Below, one piece after another: positions 10,096 to 17,891 of a stretch of 64,000 bases of DNA (position 1 is the stretch's first letter; each line of letters starts with the position of its first letter). Under the pieces are notes generated by a model that did no database searches, had not been told where the DNA came from, and was given only the letters and a program-made list of their open reading frames with translations. The stretch is from Aggregatilineales bacterium. Lineage in GTDB: Bacteria; Chloroflexota; Anaerolineae; Aggregatilineales; Phototrophicaceae. The stretch covers positions 1-64,000 of the forward strand of contig JAUQWZ010000034.1 of assembly GCA_030834905.1 (NCBI GenBank), given 5' to 3'. Position numbers and translations under genes: made by a program.

Positions 10096-10316
10096 GAAAC
10101 GAGGCTCTCAACGGGCGTCAGCGCCAGCGCATGAACCGGACACATCGCCACACAGCGATTACACCGCGTGCAGGTGGTGTCATCAACCTGGAGAGTGAGC
10201 TTGCTGAGAAACAACGAATCAGGGGGACACACGGCGACACACGCGCCGCAGGAGTAGCACTTATCGTGATCGATATCGAGCCGTGTCACGTGCTGTTGAC
10301 CGTTTCGACGGAACAT
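10092..10316 (-). CDS. Two-cluster [4Fe-4S] ferredoxin
   Basis: A 74-residue 2[4Fe-4S] ferredoxin. Two complete CxxCxxCxxxCP motifs are visible, with Cys 20/23/26/30 and 49/52/55/59. It has no signal peptide, so it acts in the cytoplasm. The start has a strong ribosome site (GGAGGAGG five bases upstream). Its stop overlaps the GTG start of the geranylgeranyl-reductase-family gene, which makes it the probable dedicated electron donor for that enzyme. Confidence 0.93.
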   Translation of the reverse strand: MFRRNGQQHVTRLDIDHDKCYSCGACVAVCPPDSLFLSKLTLQVDDTTCTRCNRCVAMCPVHALALTPVESLVS

Positions 10317-10388
10317 CCACGCCTCCTCCGCGATGCTAACAATCCAATCAGGCGATCAATATATCATATCGCTGGAAGTCAGCCGTCA

Positions 10389-10898
10389 CTAGGGATTTTC
10401 AGCGTCTTTCCTCACGACATCCATCATCTTTCCGCCTGTTACCCGAATGAGTTCCACCAGCGAAATTGGGAAGATGGCATTGTGCGCGCCGCCAGCAGCG
10501 TAAAGCTGATCGTAACGCTCCAGGGATGCGTCAATGTAGGTCGGCAGGTCTTGAGTACGATGCGCCAGCGGCGGCACGCTTCCCGGCGCGTAGCCGTAAA
10601 TCTCGATGCACTCCTCTGGCGTGGCGATCTTCACCCGTTTGCGCCCCACGTTATACCAACCTGCGATCTTGCGGTCATCGACCCGCTGATCGCCACTCGC
10701 CAGCACCAGAATCGGCTGGCGTCCGCTGTCGGTTTCGACGATGAAACACAGGCTCTTGACGATCTGCCCCAGCTCGCAGCCAATGTTATCCGCCGCCTGC
10801 TGCGATGTGGCAGTGGTCGTCTCAAAGAAGCGCATCGGTCTATCCAGTCCCCGGCGCTGGAGGTCAGCAATCACCGTTTGCGGCGTGAGCGTCTGCAT
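10389..10898 (-). CDS. YbaK/ProX-type aminoacyl-tRNA deacylase
   Basis: A 169-residue protein of the YbaK/EbsC family, trans-acting editing enzymes that hydrolyse mischarged aminoacyl-tRNAs such as Cys- or Ala-tRNA(Pro). It shows the family core: CELGQIVKSLCFIVE with the conserved Lys, then LVLASGDQRVD and GGAHNAIFPIS towards the C-terminus. GGAG lies seven bases before the ATG. It is followed on the same strand by the ferredoxin gene 72 bases on, and diverges from the macrodomain gene across only 45 bases. The specific amino acid edited cannot be read from sequence. Confidence 0.88.
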   Translation of the reverse strand: MQTLTPQTVIADLQRRGLDRPMRFFETTTATSQQAADNIGCELGQIVKSLCFIVETDSGRQPILVLASGDQRVDDRKIAGWYNVGRKRVKIATPEECIEIYGYAPGSVPPLAHRTQDLPTYIDASLERYDQLYAAGGAHNAIFPISLVELIRVTGGKMMDVVRKDAENP

Positions 10899-10943
10899 TT
10901 GTTATACTCCTGAAGTTAATTGTGAACCGAGAGCAGCTCGCCA

Positions 10944-11507
10944 ATGGTTATGCGCGCGTCCATCAACTCCACCACCATCGAGCTTGTCCAGGGCGATATC
11001 ACCCGGCAGGATACCGAAGCCATCGTCAATGCAGCCAACACGTCACTGCTTGGCGGCGGCGGCGTTGACGGCGCTATCCACCACGCCGCCGGACCGGGCT
11101 TGCTGGCGGAGACGCGAACGCTGGGCGGCTGTAACACCGGCGATGCCCGTCTGACCGGCGGACACAACCTACAGGCGCGTTACATCATTCACGCCGTCGG
11201 TCCTGTCTATCGTCCCGACGACGTCGAAGCCGCGCGGCTGTTAGCCAGCGCCTACCGGCGGAGGTTGGAACTGGCGGTAGAGCATGGTATCAAGTCTATC
11301 GCATTTCCGGCGATCAGCACCGGCGTCTACGGCTACCCACTTGACGAGGCAGCCGAGATCGCGCTTGAGACGGTCATCAGCCTCGTGGCGCAGTCCCGCG
11401 ACATTGGGCTGGCGCGTTTTGTCCTCTTTGATGCGCGCGCCTTTGACGTGTATTCCCGAACGCTGTCAGCGATGGCGGACAAAAAAGAAGACCTGCGCCT
11501 TTTGTAA
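10944..11507 (+). CDS. Macrodomain ADP-ribose hydrolase (O-acetyl-ADP-ribose deacetylase type)
   Basis: A 187-residue stand-alone macrodomain, likely removing ADP-ribose or acetyl groups from ADP-ribosylated substrates. Binding motifs are clear: DTEAIVNAANTSLLGGGGVD with the catalytic Asn and glycine loop, CNTGDARLTGG, and AFPAISTGVYGYP, which forms the diphosphate loop. A second ATG at 10950 is an alternative start. It is divergent from the YbaK-type gene. Its last codons overlap the stem of the convergent MarR gene's terminator, so the two genes share their 3' ends closely. Confidence 0.93.
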   Translation: MVMRASINSTTIELVQGDITRQDTEAIVNAANTSLLGGGGVDGAIHHAAGPGLLAETRTLGGCNTGDARLTGGHNLQARYIIHAVGPVYRPDDVEAARLLASAYRRRLELAVEHGIKSIAFPAISTGVYGYPLDEAAEIALETVISLVAQSRDIGLARFVLFDARAFDVYSRTLSAMADKKEDLRLL

Positions 11508-11520
11508 GGTGCAGGTCTTC
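11480..11520 (-). terminator. Terminator of the MarR gene, embedded in the macrodomain gene 3' end
   Basis: The stem GAAGACCTGCGCC / GGTGCAGGTCTTC (11487-11520) has one G-T pair and an 8-base loop. A run of A at 11481-11486 becomes a U-tract when read on the minus strand. The 5' half lies inside the last codons of the macrodomain gene. Confidence 0.85.
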
Positions 11521-11544
11521 AGTAGCGGCTTGGTTGGATTGACT

Positions 11545-12051
11545 CTAGTGCTTCTTGCCGTTGGTGCCCCGGCTGTTGCCGTTGCGGCTGTAGCTGTCGG
11601 CATTATAGTCCGGCTCCAGTGATTGCAGGGTGGAGAGCACATTCAGGAAGGTTTCAAATTCCTCAGGCGCGAACAATTCGCGCAGATAGGCGTCTACCCG
11701 CACCCCGCTGTTGAGCACATCGCCCCGGTATTTCTCCGCCTCATCGGTCAGGTAGATATGAACGGCACGCCGGTCGGTCGGATCGGGACGGCGTTCAATC
11801 AGCCCCTTCTGCTGAAGCTTATCGAGATTCGGGGTGAAGCTGGTAGCGGCGCGACCCACCGCCCGCGCTAATTCAGAAGCGTGCTGACCGTTGCGTTCGT
11901 ACAAGGCGCGCAGGATATACCACTCAATAATTGTCAAGCCCAGCGGCTGTACGACACGCCCGAATAGTTGATCCAGATTGCGAAGTGCAATATCGAGATT
12001 ACACCAGACAGATCCATTGAAGCGTAGTTGTGTTTGTACCATCTCACTCAT
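11545..12051 (-). CDS. MarR-family transcriptional regulator
   Basis: A 168-residue winged-helix regulator. The MarR core runs from about residue 20 to 140: dimerisation helix LDIALRNLDQLFGRVV, recognition region HASELARAVGRAATSFTPNLDKLQQKGLIERR and the wing PDPTDRRAVHIYLT. The C-terminal tail (NADSYSRNGNSRGTNGKKH) is polar and probably disordered. Upstream sequence at 12060-12095 contains GATATTATC and GATTATC elements that could be operators, though this is only suggestive. It is convergent with the macrodomain gene; targets are unknown. Confidence 0.9.
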   Translation of the reverse strand: MSEMVQTQLRFNGSVWCNLDIALRNLDQLFGRVVQPLGLTIIEWYILRALYERNGQHASELARAVGRAATSFTPNLDKLQQKGLIERRPDPTDRRAVHIYLTDEAEKYRGDVLNSGVRVDAYLRELFAPEEFETFLNVLSTLQSLEPDYNADSYSRNGNSRGTNGKKH

Positions 12052-12139
12052 ATCGTGCTAGATATTATCCTCACCTATTGATTATCGAAGTCTAACACAA
12101 ACGTCCATCCCTAGAAAGGATGGTTACATAAGTACTCTA

Positions 12140-12541
12140 TTAGAGTGACGACTGCGGCTGAACCCGAACAACTTTCAAGGTCAGCGTCCCAACCCTGATT
12201 TCATCGCCAGCACTCACGGGATGCGGATTGTCTGACAAAATGCGCGAGCCGTTCAGAAAAGTGCCGTTGACTGAGTTCAAATCGATGATGTTCAACCTGC
12301 CAAGATAGCGAACAAAGGCAACATGGCGGCGGGAAACACCGCGATCACGCGCGCTGTAGTTCGCCAGATCCACGTCCGGCAGAAAGTCGCTGTTTTCGTC
12401 AGACCTGCCGAGAACGTACCCCTGAGCGCTCGGCGTATCAAACTGGTATATCACCTGCTCATCGCACTGAAGTTCGAATTCTGGCACGGCATTTCCCTTT
12501 GTTAGCAAAGCTATTTTGAATAATGTCATACCCTGAAACAC
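12140..12541 (-). CDS. FHA domain protein
   Basis: A 133-residue protein (GTG start; an ATG at 12529 is an alternative) that is essentially a single forkhead-associated domain, a phosphothreonine-peptide binding module. The phosphate-binding elements are visible: GYVLGRSDE, GVSRRHVAF and the closing DLNSVNGTFLNG. There is no membrane segment or fused kinase. It probably reads out Ser/Thr kinase signalling, but no kinase is encoded nearby. The downstream neighbour on the strand is the MarR gene, 88 bases away. Confidence 0.9.
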   Translation of the reverse strand: MFQGMTLFKIALLTKGNAVPEFELQCDEQVIYQFDTPSAQGYVLGRSDENSDFLPDVDLANYSARDRGVSRRHVAFVRYLGRLNIIDLNSVNGTFLNGSRILSDNPHPVSAGDEIRVGTLTLKVVRVQPQSSL

Positions 12542-12640
12542 AGCTTCATATTGTGCAACAATGTCTAAACGTGTTTGGGTTGGTAATATTAGACCATAAA
12601 GTGCTGGAAAAGAATAGAGCCTATTTTAATCAATGGACTG

Positions 12641-15406
12641 CTATGGTTTTAGTTCCACATAATCAGATATCAGGCGTCCTTCAGCATCAAACACGGGAAG
12701 ACGGACGCCCGTTTCCGGCAAATATATGCCCACGCGCACCGAAATTGGCTGTGAAAAAATTGGAAAAATATACGAATCTGTAACATATTCACCGGGCATC
12801 CATAATGAGGTTGGGTACTGGTTGCCCTGCGGCATAGCATCCCGCTGATCGATAATTAATCCATTTTGATCCACCAGATGCACAAAGACCGTGTAGCTTT
12901 CTCTGACCGGCTGGCTGGCATACCACACCAGATCAAGCCGCAGCTGATCGGCGGTCAGGTCGAGGTCGTAACCTCGCAGGCGCAGCGCATCACCTAATCT
13001 CAGGTCGGTCAGGTGGGCGGCTTCGGGCGGCAGCATCTGCCGGGCAATGCCGCTGATCTCCACCTGCCCCAGACTCACCTCACCATTCTCCGTTTGGAGC
13101 ACCACTACGTATATCTCCCCCATCTGATCGCGCGGGATACTCCAATAGAGATGATCCGCCAGCAGTTCGCCTTCGACCCACGATTGCACCGGATGCGCTC
13201 CATTCGTCGGTTCGCCCGCCCACAGTGGTGTTTCCTGCCCGGCATCATTTCGGAGCAGCGCCCGCAGCGCTGGCGCATCACGCCTGCCAACAGCGGCGGC
13301 TGCCTGCCAGTAGAGGGTCACAGGCAGTGTTTCACCGGGACGAACGGATGAGGGCAAATTGTCCCAACCCAGCAGGCGCACGCCTGGAGCGAACTCCACT
13401 TCGTGGCGGGTGGAGATCAGCAGCGCGGAAGCATCCGGGAACGACGCCGGGCGGGTGACCGTGACCTGCCCGATCTCCGCCCACAGCCCACCTTGCGTCC
13501 CGGCAGCATTGAGATACAGCGCGTACTGATCGCTGCCGCGCGTCACCCAGGCAGCCCTTAAGGTGTAGTCGCCGGGCGGCGTGCCCAACGGCACCTCGAT
13601 GTCGATCCTGTCCAGCAGCACTTCGCCGGGACGCCACCGGTCTGTTCCGCTGAAGACCTGATGAACGCGGTAAAGCTGCGTGCCGTGTTGGTCGATCAGT
13701 TCGACAATCGGCGTGAAATCAGCGGCAGGAGGCGGCGCATCGATGCGCCAGTTGACGACGATACTGCCATGACCGCCCGCGGCAATCGGCGCGGCTTGCA
13801 GCCCGACCAGCGTCAGGTATGGATTGCGAACTGTCTCGCCCGCTGTCGCGCTGGATTCAGGCAGCGGTGTGTCTCCCGGCAGCCGGAACGCCTCGAACGC
13901 TGTCCGCCCATCGGGTCCCATCGGCAGATCGGTCAGCCGCCCCGGTTCCAGCCAAACGCGCCAGTCCTCCGGCGGCGGAACGCTGCGCGGAAACAGGTAC
14001 AAGCCTTCGCTGCCGACCGGCGCGCGCATGAGCGTATCGGTTCCCAGCCACGTCACCGGCGGAATGGGCTGCACCGTCATGGTCGGATGAAACCGATCTT
14101 TCGCCGCAACGTAAACGACCGTATTCTCCAGCCGCCCGTATGCCTGCTGCTCAATTAGCCAGCGCGCAGCCGCGTCGAGATCGGCGTCAGTTTCGTAATA
14201 TACATCGGCGCGGCTCGCCCAGGTCGAATAGTCACGCCAGACCAGCAGCCCGCCCACCAGCCCGGTGATGAGCGCAGCCGCTGCCAGCGTTCGCGCCGGG
14301 GGCAGCCGCAGGCGGCGCGCCGCCCCAACGAACACCACTTCGACTCCGGTCGCCACCAGCACGTAGATCAGCGGGATCATGCCGAGTGACCGCATGTGGC
14401 TGGGTGGCAGCCCGCCAACGGCTATTATGCTGGGAAGCACCATCAGCGGCGAAAGCAGCGCCAGCGCATACGCCGCCCGTTCAGATGCATCAAACCGCCG
14501 CCCCGCCAACAGCCGCCGCGCCGCCGCGCCGATGCCAACGAGCAGCAGCAGCCCTTCAATCCACGTCAGGTAGGGGCGACCGGGGATGTTGTAGCGCAGA
14601 TACGGATCGCCTTCGATAAAGAACATGCGCAGGTGCAGCCGGACGCTCTCCAGCAGCGAAACCGACTGCTCCGGCAGCGTGACTTCTTCAAAACGCCTGA
14701 AAAATACATCCGGGCGCTGCGCCGCGTAAACCAGCATCGGCAGGGCAGCGATTATCATCACGCCGAAGAAGACCAGCCCCTGCCGCAACCGCGCCCGCCA
14801 GCGGCTGCGGTCAGCTGCCAGCAGCGCCAGCCCGCCCAGCGCCAGCCAGAATGGGAACAGGCGCGACGCCATGTAGGTATACAGGGTCGCCCCGGCAAAA
14901 AAGCCGCCCAGCGCCAGCCAACGCCAGTTTCCGCGCAGTCCGCGCCACAGAAACAGCAGCGCCAGCGCCTGCATCATCGGCAGAGTTACGGCGCGGAACG
15001 CCTGCCTGCCAAGCCACACCTGCGGGAATGACAGCGCCAGCATCAGCCCCATCGCCAAGCCGACGATGATGCCGCGCTGCCCGCGAAACATAGCCCGTCC
15101 AAGTCCGATAGCGGCTGCGACGGTGATCAGGTTAAAGAAGGCGCTGCTAAGGCGCAGCGTGAAAATGTGGTCGCCCAGAACGTGCAGCAGCGGCGCGTTG
15201 AGGTACATGTACAGCACCTCGCGCCCCTGATAGGCTTCGACGATTGGAAAGTAGCGCGCGCCGCCAAAAGCAATGCTGCGGCTGATGATCAGATAAACCG
15301 CTTCATCGTAGTGGGGTCCCGGGGGATAACTGGAAAGCTGCCATAGGCGCAGCCATGCGGCAGTTAGCAGGATCAGTGTGGCGAGTGGAATAAACAACCT
15401 GCGCAT
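12641..15406 (-). CDS. GT39-type membrane glycosyltransferase with three C-terminal beta domains
   Basis: A 921-residue polytopic membrane protein of the PMT/ArnT-like glycosyltransferase type, which uses lipid-linked sugars at the outer face. The start at 15406 is preceded by GAGGTG; a longer in-frame reading to 15466 adds only basic residues. Residues 1-390 contain about ten membrane segments with the first-loop acidic motif HYDEAVYL (Asp33, Glu34). From about 400 the protein is soluble, and three related units appear near 527-620, 670-780 and 805-905, each with a 'L.L.G' strand, a 'G..L.V.L.W' strand and, in two, a 'F...V.L.DQ.G' strand. They look like duplicated carbohydrate- or wall-facing beta sandwiches. 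Acceptor unknown. Confidence 0.85.
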   Translation of the reverse strand: MRRLFIPLATLILLTAAWLRLWQLSSYPPGPHYDEAVYLIISRSIAFGGARYFPIVEAYQGREVLYMYLNAPLLHVLGDHIFTLRLSSAFFNLITVAAAIGLGRAMFRGQRGIIVGLAMGLMLALSFPQVWLGRQAFRAVTLPMMQALALLFLWRGLRGNWRWLALGGFFAGATLYTYMASRLFPFWLALGGLALLAADRSRWRARLRQGLVFFGVMIIAALPMLVYAAQRPDVFFRRFEEVTLPEQSVSLLESVRLHLRMFFIEGDPYLRYNIPGRPYLTWIEGLLLLVGIGAAARRLLAGRRFDASERAAYALALLSPLMVLPSIIAVGGLPPSHMRSLGMIPLIYVLVATGVEVVFVGAARRLRLPPARTLAAAALITGLVGGLLVWRDYSTWASRADVYYETDADLDAAARWLIEQQAYGRLENTVVYVAAKDRFHPTMTVQPIPPVTWLGTDTLMRAPVGSEGLYLFPRSVPPPEDWRVWLEPGRLTDLPMGPDGRTAFEAFRLPGDTPLPESSATAGETVRNPYLTLVGLQAAPIAAGGHGSIVVNWRIDAPPPAADFTPIVELIDQHGTQLYRVHQVFSGTDRWRPGEVLLDRIDIEVPLGTPPGDYTLRAAWVTRGSDQYALYLNAAGTQGGLWAEIGQVTVTRPASFPDASALLISTRHEVEFAPGVRLLGWDNLPSSVRPGETLPVTLYWQAAAAVGRRDAPALRALLRNDAGQETPLWAGEPTNGAHPVQSWVEGELLADHLYWSIPRDQMGEIYVVVLQTENGEVSLGQVEISGIARQMLPPEAAHLTDLRLGDALRLRGYDLDLTADQLRLDLVWYASQPVRESYTVFVHLVDQNGLIIDQRDAMPQGNQYPTSLWMPGEYVTDSYIFPIFSQPISVRVGIYLPETGVRLPVFDAEGRLISDYVELKP

Positions 15407-15463
15407 CGACACCTCAGCATTCCGCCGCAGAAGCGTAGCGCAGGCGGTGCCGCGGCGCAAGCG

Positions 15464-15499
15464 CAAAAAAAGGACGACCCTCCTGCAAGAGTCGTCCTT
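15464..15499 (-). terminator. Terminator after hsp20
   Basis: AAGGACGAC and GTCGTCCTT form the stem (15470-15499) around an 11-base loop. The A-tract at 15465-15471 gives a U-run on the minus strand, 36 bases after the Hsp20 stop. Confidence 0.88.
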
Positions 15500-15534
15500 G
15501 AGATTAGCCGGTGCTGCCTTTTACGGCACAGACA

Positions 15535-15993
15535 TTACTTCTTGCTGCCGTTTGAACGCACCTCGATCAAGCGCGGCTGTGCCTGCGGCGCTTTTGGCAG
15601 CGTCAGCGTCAGCACGCCGTTCTCATAGTTGGCTTCCGATTTCTCGAAGTCAACATTCTCAGGCAGACGCAGGCGGCGGCTGTAGCGACCGTAACGGCGT
15701 TCCTGCACCAGCGGGCGTTTCTTGTCGTCGCCTTCGGTCTGGCTGTGGGTTTCCGCTTCGATCAACAGGTAATCGCCTTCCTGCTGGATCTTAATCTCAT
15801 CGGGGTTTACACCCGGCAGGTCAGTCGAAACCACGTAGCTCTTATCGTCTTCGTGGACATCCAGCGCCAGGGCGCTGCCGCCAAACCGACCCATTTCGTC
15901 AGTGAATGGTCGCCAGTCTTCAAAGAAGCGATCCACTATATTCTGCATGGTTGCCATTTCCCGCGCCGGGTTCCAACGTCTAATGCTGTTCAT
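15535..15993 (-). CDS. Small heat shock protein Hsp20 (alpha-crystallin family)
   Basis: An ATP-independent holdase chaperone of 152 residues. The alpha-crystallin domain spans about residues 42-140, with DLPGVNPDEIKI near its start, the central RRYGRYSRRLRLPENVD, and the closing ENGVLTLTLPKAP. The N-terminal arm (MNSIRRWNPAREMATMQ) is typical. The second of two adjacent ATGs (15993) is six bases from a GGAGG site, the first only three, so 15993 was taken. No CIRCE element is present upstream; a TATAAT hexamer is. It is monocistronic, with its own terminator. Confidence 0.95.
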   Translation of the reverse strand: MNSIRRWNPAREMATMQNIVDRFFEDWRPFTDEMGRFGGSALALDVHEDDKSYVVSTDLPGVNPDEIKIQQEGDYLLIEAETHSQTEGDDKKRPLVQERRYGRYSRRLRLPENVDFEKSEANYENGVLTLTLPKAPQAQPRLIEVRSNGSKK

Positions 15994-16024
15994 CATATAC
16001 CTCCGCCTTCACTACATTAACAAC

Positions 16025-16030
16025 ATTATA
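16025..16030 (-). promoter_or_regulatory. Candidate -10 element of hsp20
   Basis: Read on the minus strand this is a perfect TATAAT, about 30 bases before the Hsp20 start. No good -35 hexamer lies 16-18 bases upstream, so the gene may depend on an activator or an alternative sigma factor. Confidence 0.4.
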
Positions 16031-16098
16031 ACTATCATACAGCACCGATGTTGGATTGGTCTTAGAGGGGTGTATAAAGTTCGTAAGAATACCGCGAT

Positions 16099-16641
16099 CT
16101 ATGATTGAGCGCGTTTGTTGAACCGGAGTTTGAAGCTGTCCGTGGGCAGGAACTGATCGGCGTCGGCATGGTCAGCAGGCGCAAGGCTCAGCAAAACGCG
16201 GTCGCTGCTATCGACCAGGTAGTAGACCAGGTATTCGTCGTCACTGCTCAGGCTCGGCTTCGGCATCATACGCTTTTTGAAGGGAACGGCTTCGTCGGCA
16301 GCGGTAAATAGCGTCGTTGTCCGTTGAAATGGCAGCGCCGTCATGCCCGAATACAGCCGCGCAAAGTGGATTGGCAGACGGGCATAGCGCCGGGCGCGCA
16401 GCACCAGCGGCACAACAAACAGCAGCACGATCAAGGTCAGCCCCAGCCACCAGAATCGCGCCGAAAGCAGCATCATGCGCGGACCAAAAACAATCACCGC
16501 CAGCCCGATCAGCAGCACCAGCCACAACAGCGGCTTGGTCACTATCGAAAGCCACTGGTCAGTCGTCAGCCTGCCGTTGCGGTTGGCTTGCAGCCGGTTA
16601 CGCATCTCCGGGCTGACAATGTCGTGTTTGCGTTTGAACAT
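16099..16641 (-). CDS. Two-helix membrane protein, hypothetical
   Basis: A 180-residue protein I do not recognise. The ATG at 16641 was preferred to a GTG at 16650. A basic N-terminus (MFKRKHD) is followed by two hydrophobic segments around residues 37-55 and 65-83, joined by a short loop, and then a soluble C-terminal half of about 95 residues (LYSGMTALPFQ through the final FNKRAQS) with acidic and aromatic clusters such as DDEYLVYYLVD. With both ends probably cytoplasmic, it could be a small membrane-anchored sensor or scaffold. It has no clear operon partner. Confidence 0.65.
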   Translation of the reverse strand: MFKRKHDIVSPEMRNRLQANRNGRLTTDQWLSIVTKPLLWLVLLIGLAVIVFGPRMMLLSARFWWLGLTLIVLLFVVPLVLRARRYARLPIHFARLYSGMTALPFQRTTTLFTAADEAVPFKKRMMPKPSLSSDDEYLVYYLVDSSDRVLLSLAPADHADADQFLPTDSFKLRFNKRAQS

Positions 16642-16760
16642 CCTTCTCACCGTTCATAAGATCACCAATGCCTATTGTAACGCGCGCGCCGGGCGTTACA
16701 GCCCCTAAATTGGTGGGGATAGGTAGGGGAACATCGATGAGGTTGAAGCGCTGTCCCGCG

Positions 16761-16833
16761 GCGAGAGGGAAAAGGGGATGTGCTTCTCCCCTTCTCCTCG
16801 CTCGCGTGGGAGAAGGGGCAGGGGATGAGGGGT
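16761..16833. repeat. G/C-rich dispersed repeat with inverted arms
   Basis: Intergenic sequence made of GAGAGGGAAAAGGGG, then CTTCTCCCCTTCTCC, then GGGAGAAGGGGCAGGGG. The purine-rich and pyrimidine-rich arms are complementary and could form a long hairpin. It lies between the DMT transporter and the two-helix membrane protein. It resembles the CTCTCCC/GGGAGAG dispersed repeats found in many GC-rich genomes; copy number here is unknown. Confidence 0.55.
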
Positions 16834-16841
16834 GGAAAGCC

Positions 16842-17759
16842 CTAGTCCCCTGCGGCGGGTGCCGGGCTTGGCTGTCGCTGTCCAGAGCCGAGCGTTTGCA
16901 GCAGGATAACGCTGGCGATGATACACAAACCGCCAACCCATTGGATCGGCTGCATCATCTGCCCAAGAAAGAGGAGCGCCAGCAGCGACGTCGTCATCGG
17001 CTCAATCGTGCCGAAGATCGCCGCCCGTGTCGGACCGAGCTTCTGAAGCCCCATGTTGAGCGCGAACACCGGCATCACCGTACTGACGAGCGCCATGCCC
17101 ACCAGATTAGCCCAGGCGCTGCCGCTGGTTGGCACTTCAAAGCCGGTCACCAGCGCCGTCACCATCAGAAAACCGAGGGTTCCCGTCACGATCCAGGCGC
17201 TGGCGCGCACCACTGCCGACGAGGTCTGCGCCTTCCCGCGCAGCAGGTGGCTGCTGAAAATATAGTAGATGGCGACCAGCAGCGCATTGACCAGCGCTAG
17301 CAGCACGCCGGGCAGATTTTCTCCGCGCAAGCCGCCGTTGAAATCGGGCGCGGTCAGCCCGATACCCACCAGCGTCAGCCCCAACGCCGCCCAACCCCAC
17401 GCCGACAGGCGCTCGCCCAGCGCCAGCATGATCAGCGCGACCATCGCTGGATAGGTGTAGAAGATCACGCTGAAAGTTCCGGCGGGAATCATCCCCAGCC
17501 CAAAGAACGCGACCACGGCTCCAACCGACAGCAGCGGACCCAAAATCAGCATCAGCCGCAGGCGCGGAAGCCTGACCGGATCGCGCTTGCCCGCGCGTGT
17601 CAGCAGCCAGAACAACGGCGTGGCGATCATATAGCGCCACAGCGCAATATCCAGCGGCTCGACTCCGCCCTTGAGCAGGTGGTCGGTGAACACCGGCAGG
17701 AACGAATAGCCGAGGACGGCGCTGAAGATATACAGGATGCCCATTCGAGAAGTATTCAT
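16842..17759 (-). CDS. EamA/DMT-family transporter
   Basis: A 305-residue inner-membrane protein of the drug/metabolite transporter superfamily with about ten hydrophobic helices and two EamA repeats. The start at 17759 (MNTSRMGILY) was chosen because the 29 residues upstream of it are polar and overlap the nuo terminator region. The first repeat opens with ILYIFSAVLGYSFLPVF and ends near GERLSAWGWAALGLTLVGIG; the second ends with GLCIIASVILLQTLG. Such proteins export amino acids, nucleosides or other metabolites, and substrate cannot be predicted. It is likely expressed separately from nuoN, which a terminator closes off just upstream. Confidence 0.88.
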   Translation of the reverse strand: MNTSRMGILYIFSAVLGYSFLPVFTDHLLKGGVEPLDIALWRYMIATPLFWLLTRAGKRDPVRLPRLRLMLILGPLLSVGAVVAFFGLGMIPAGTFSVIFYTYPAMVALIMLALGERLSAWGWAALGLTLVGIGLTAPDFNGGLRGENLPGVLLALVNALLVAIYYIFSSHLLRGKAQTSSAVVRASAWIVTGTLGFLMVTALVTGFEVPTSGSAWANLVGMALVSTVMPVFALNMGLQKLGPTRAAIFGTIEPMTTSLLALLFLGQMMQPIQWVGGLCIIASVILLQTLGSGQRQPSPAPAAGD

Positions 17760-17830
17760 ATTGTCGCTCGCGCTAAGATGCTGCTGATTATTGTAGCTGA
17801 GGCAAAAAAGACCATTTAAGTCCGCTGTAC

Positions 17831-17867
17831 AAAAACGCAGGGGCATGAGATATCGTCATGCCCCTGC
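17831..17867 (-). terminator. Terminator of the nuo operon
   Basis: A perfect 12-base stem (GCAGGGGCATGA with its complement at 17856-17867) and a 7-base loop are followed on the minus strand by TTTTT (17831-17835). It lies 25 bases after the nuoN stop codon. Confidence 0.92.
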
Positions 17868-17891
17868 CAGCAGTGTTTCGAGACTATGCGG

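Noticed and set aside
15994..16060. CIRCE operator upstream of hsp20
   Set aside because: No TTAGCACTC-N9-GAGTGCTAA match; only a TATAAT hexamer was found.
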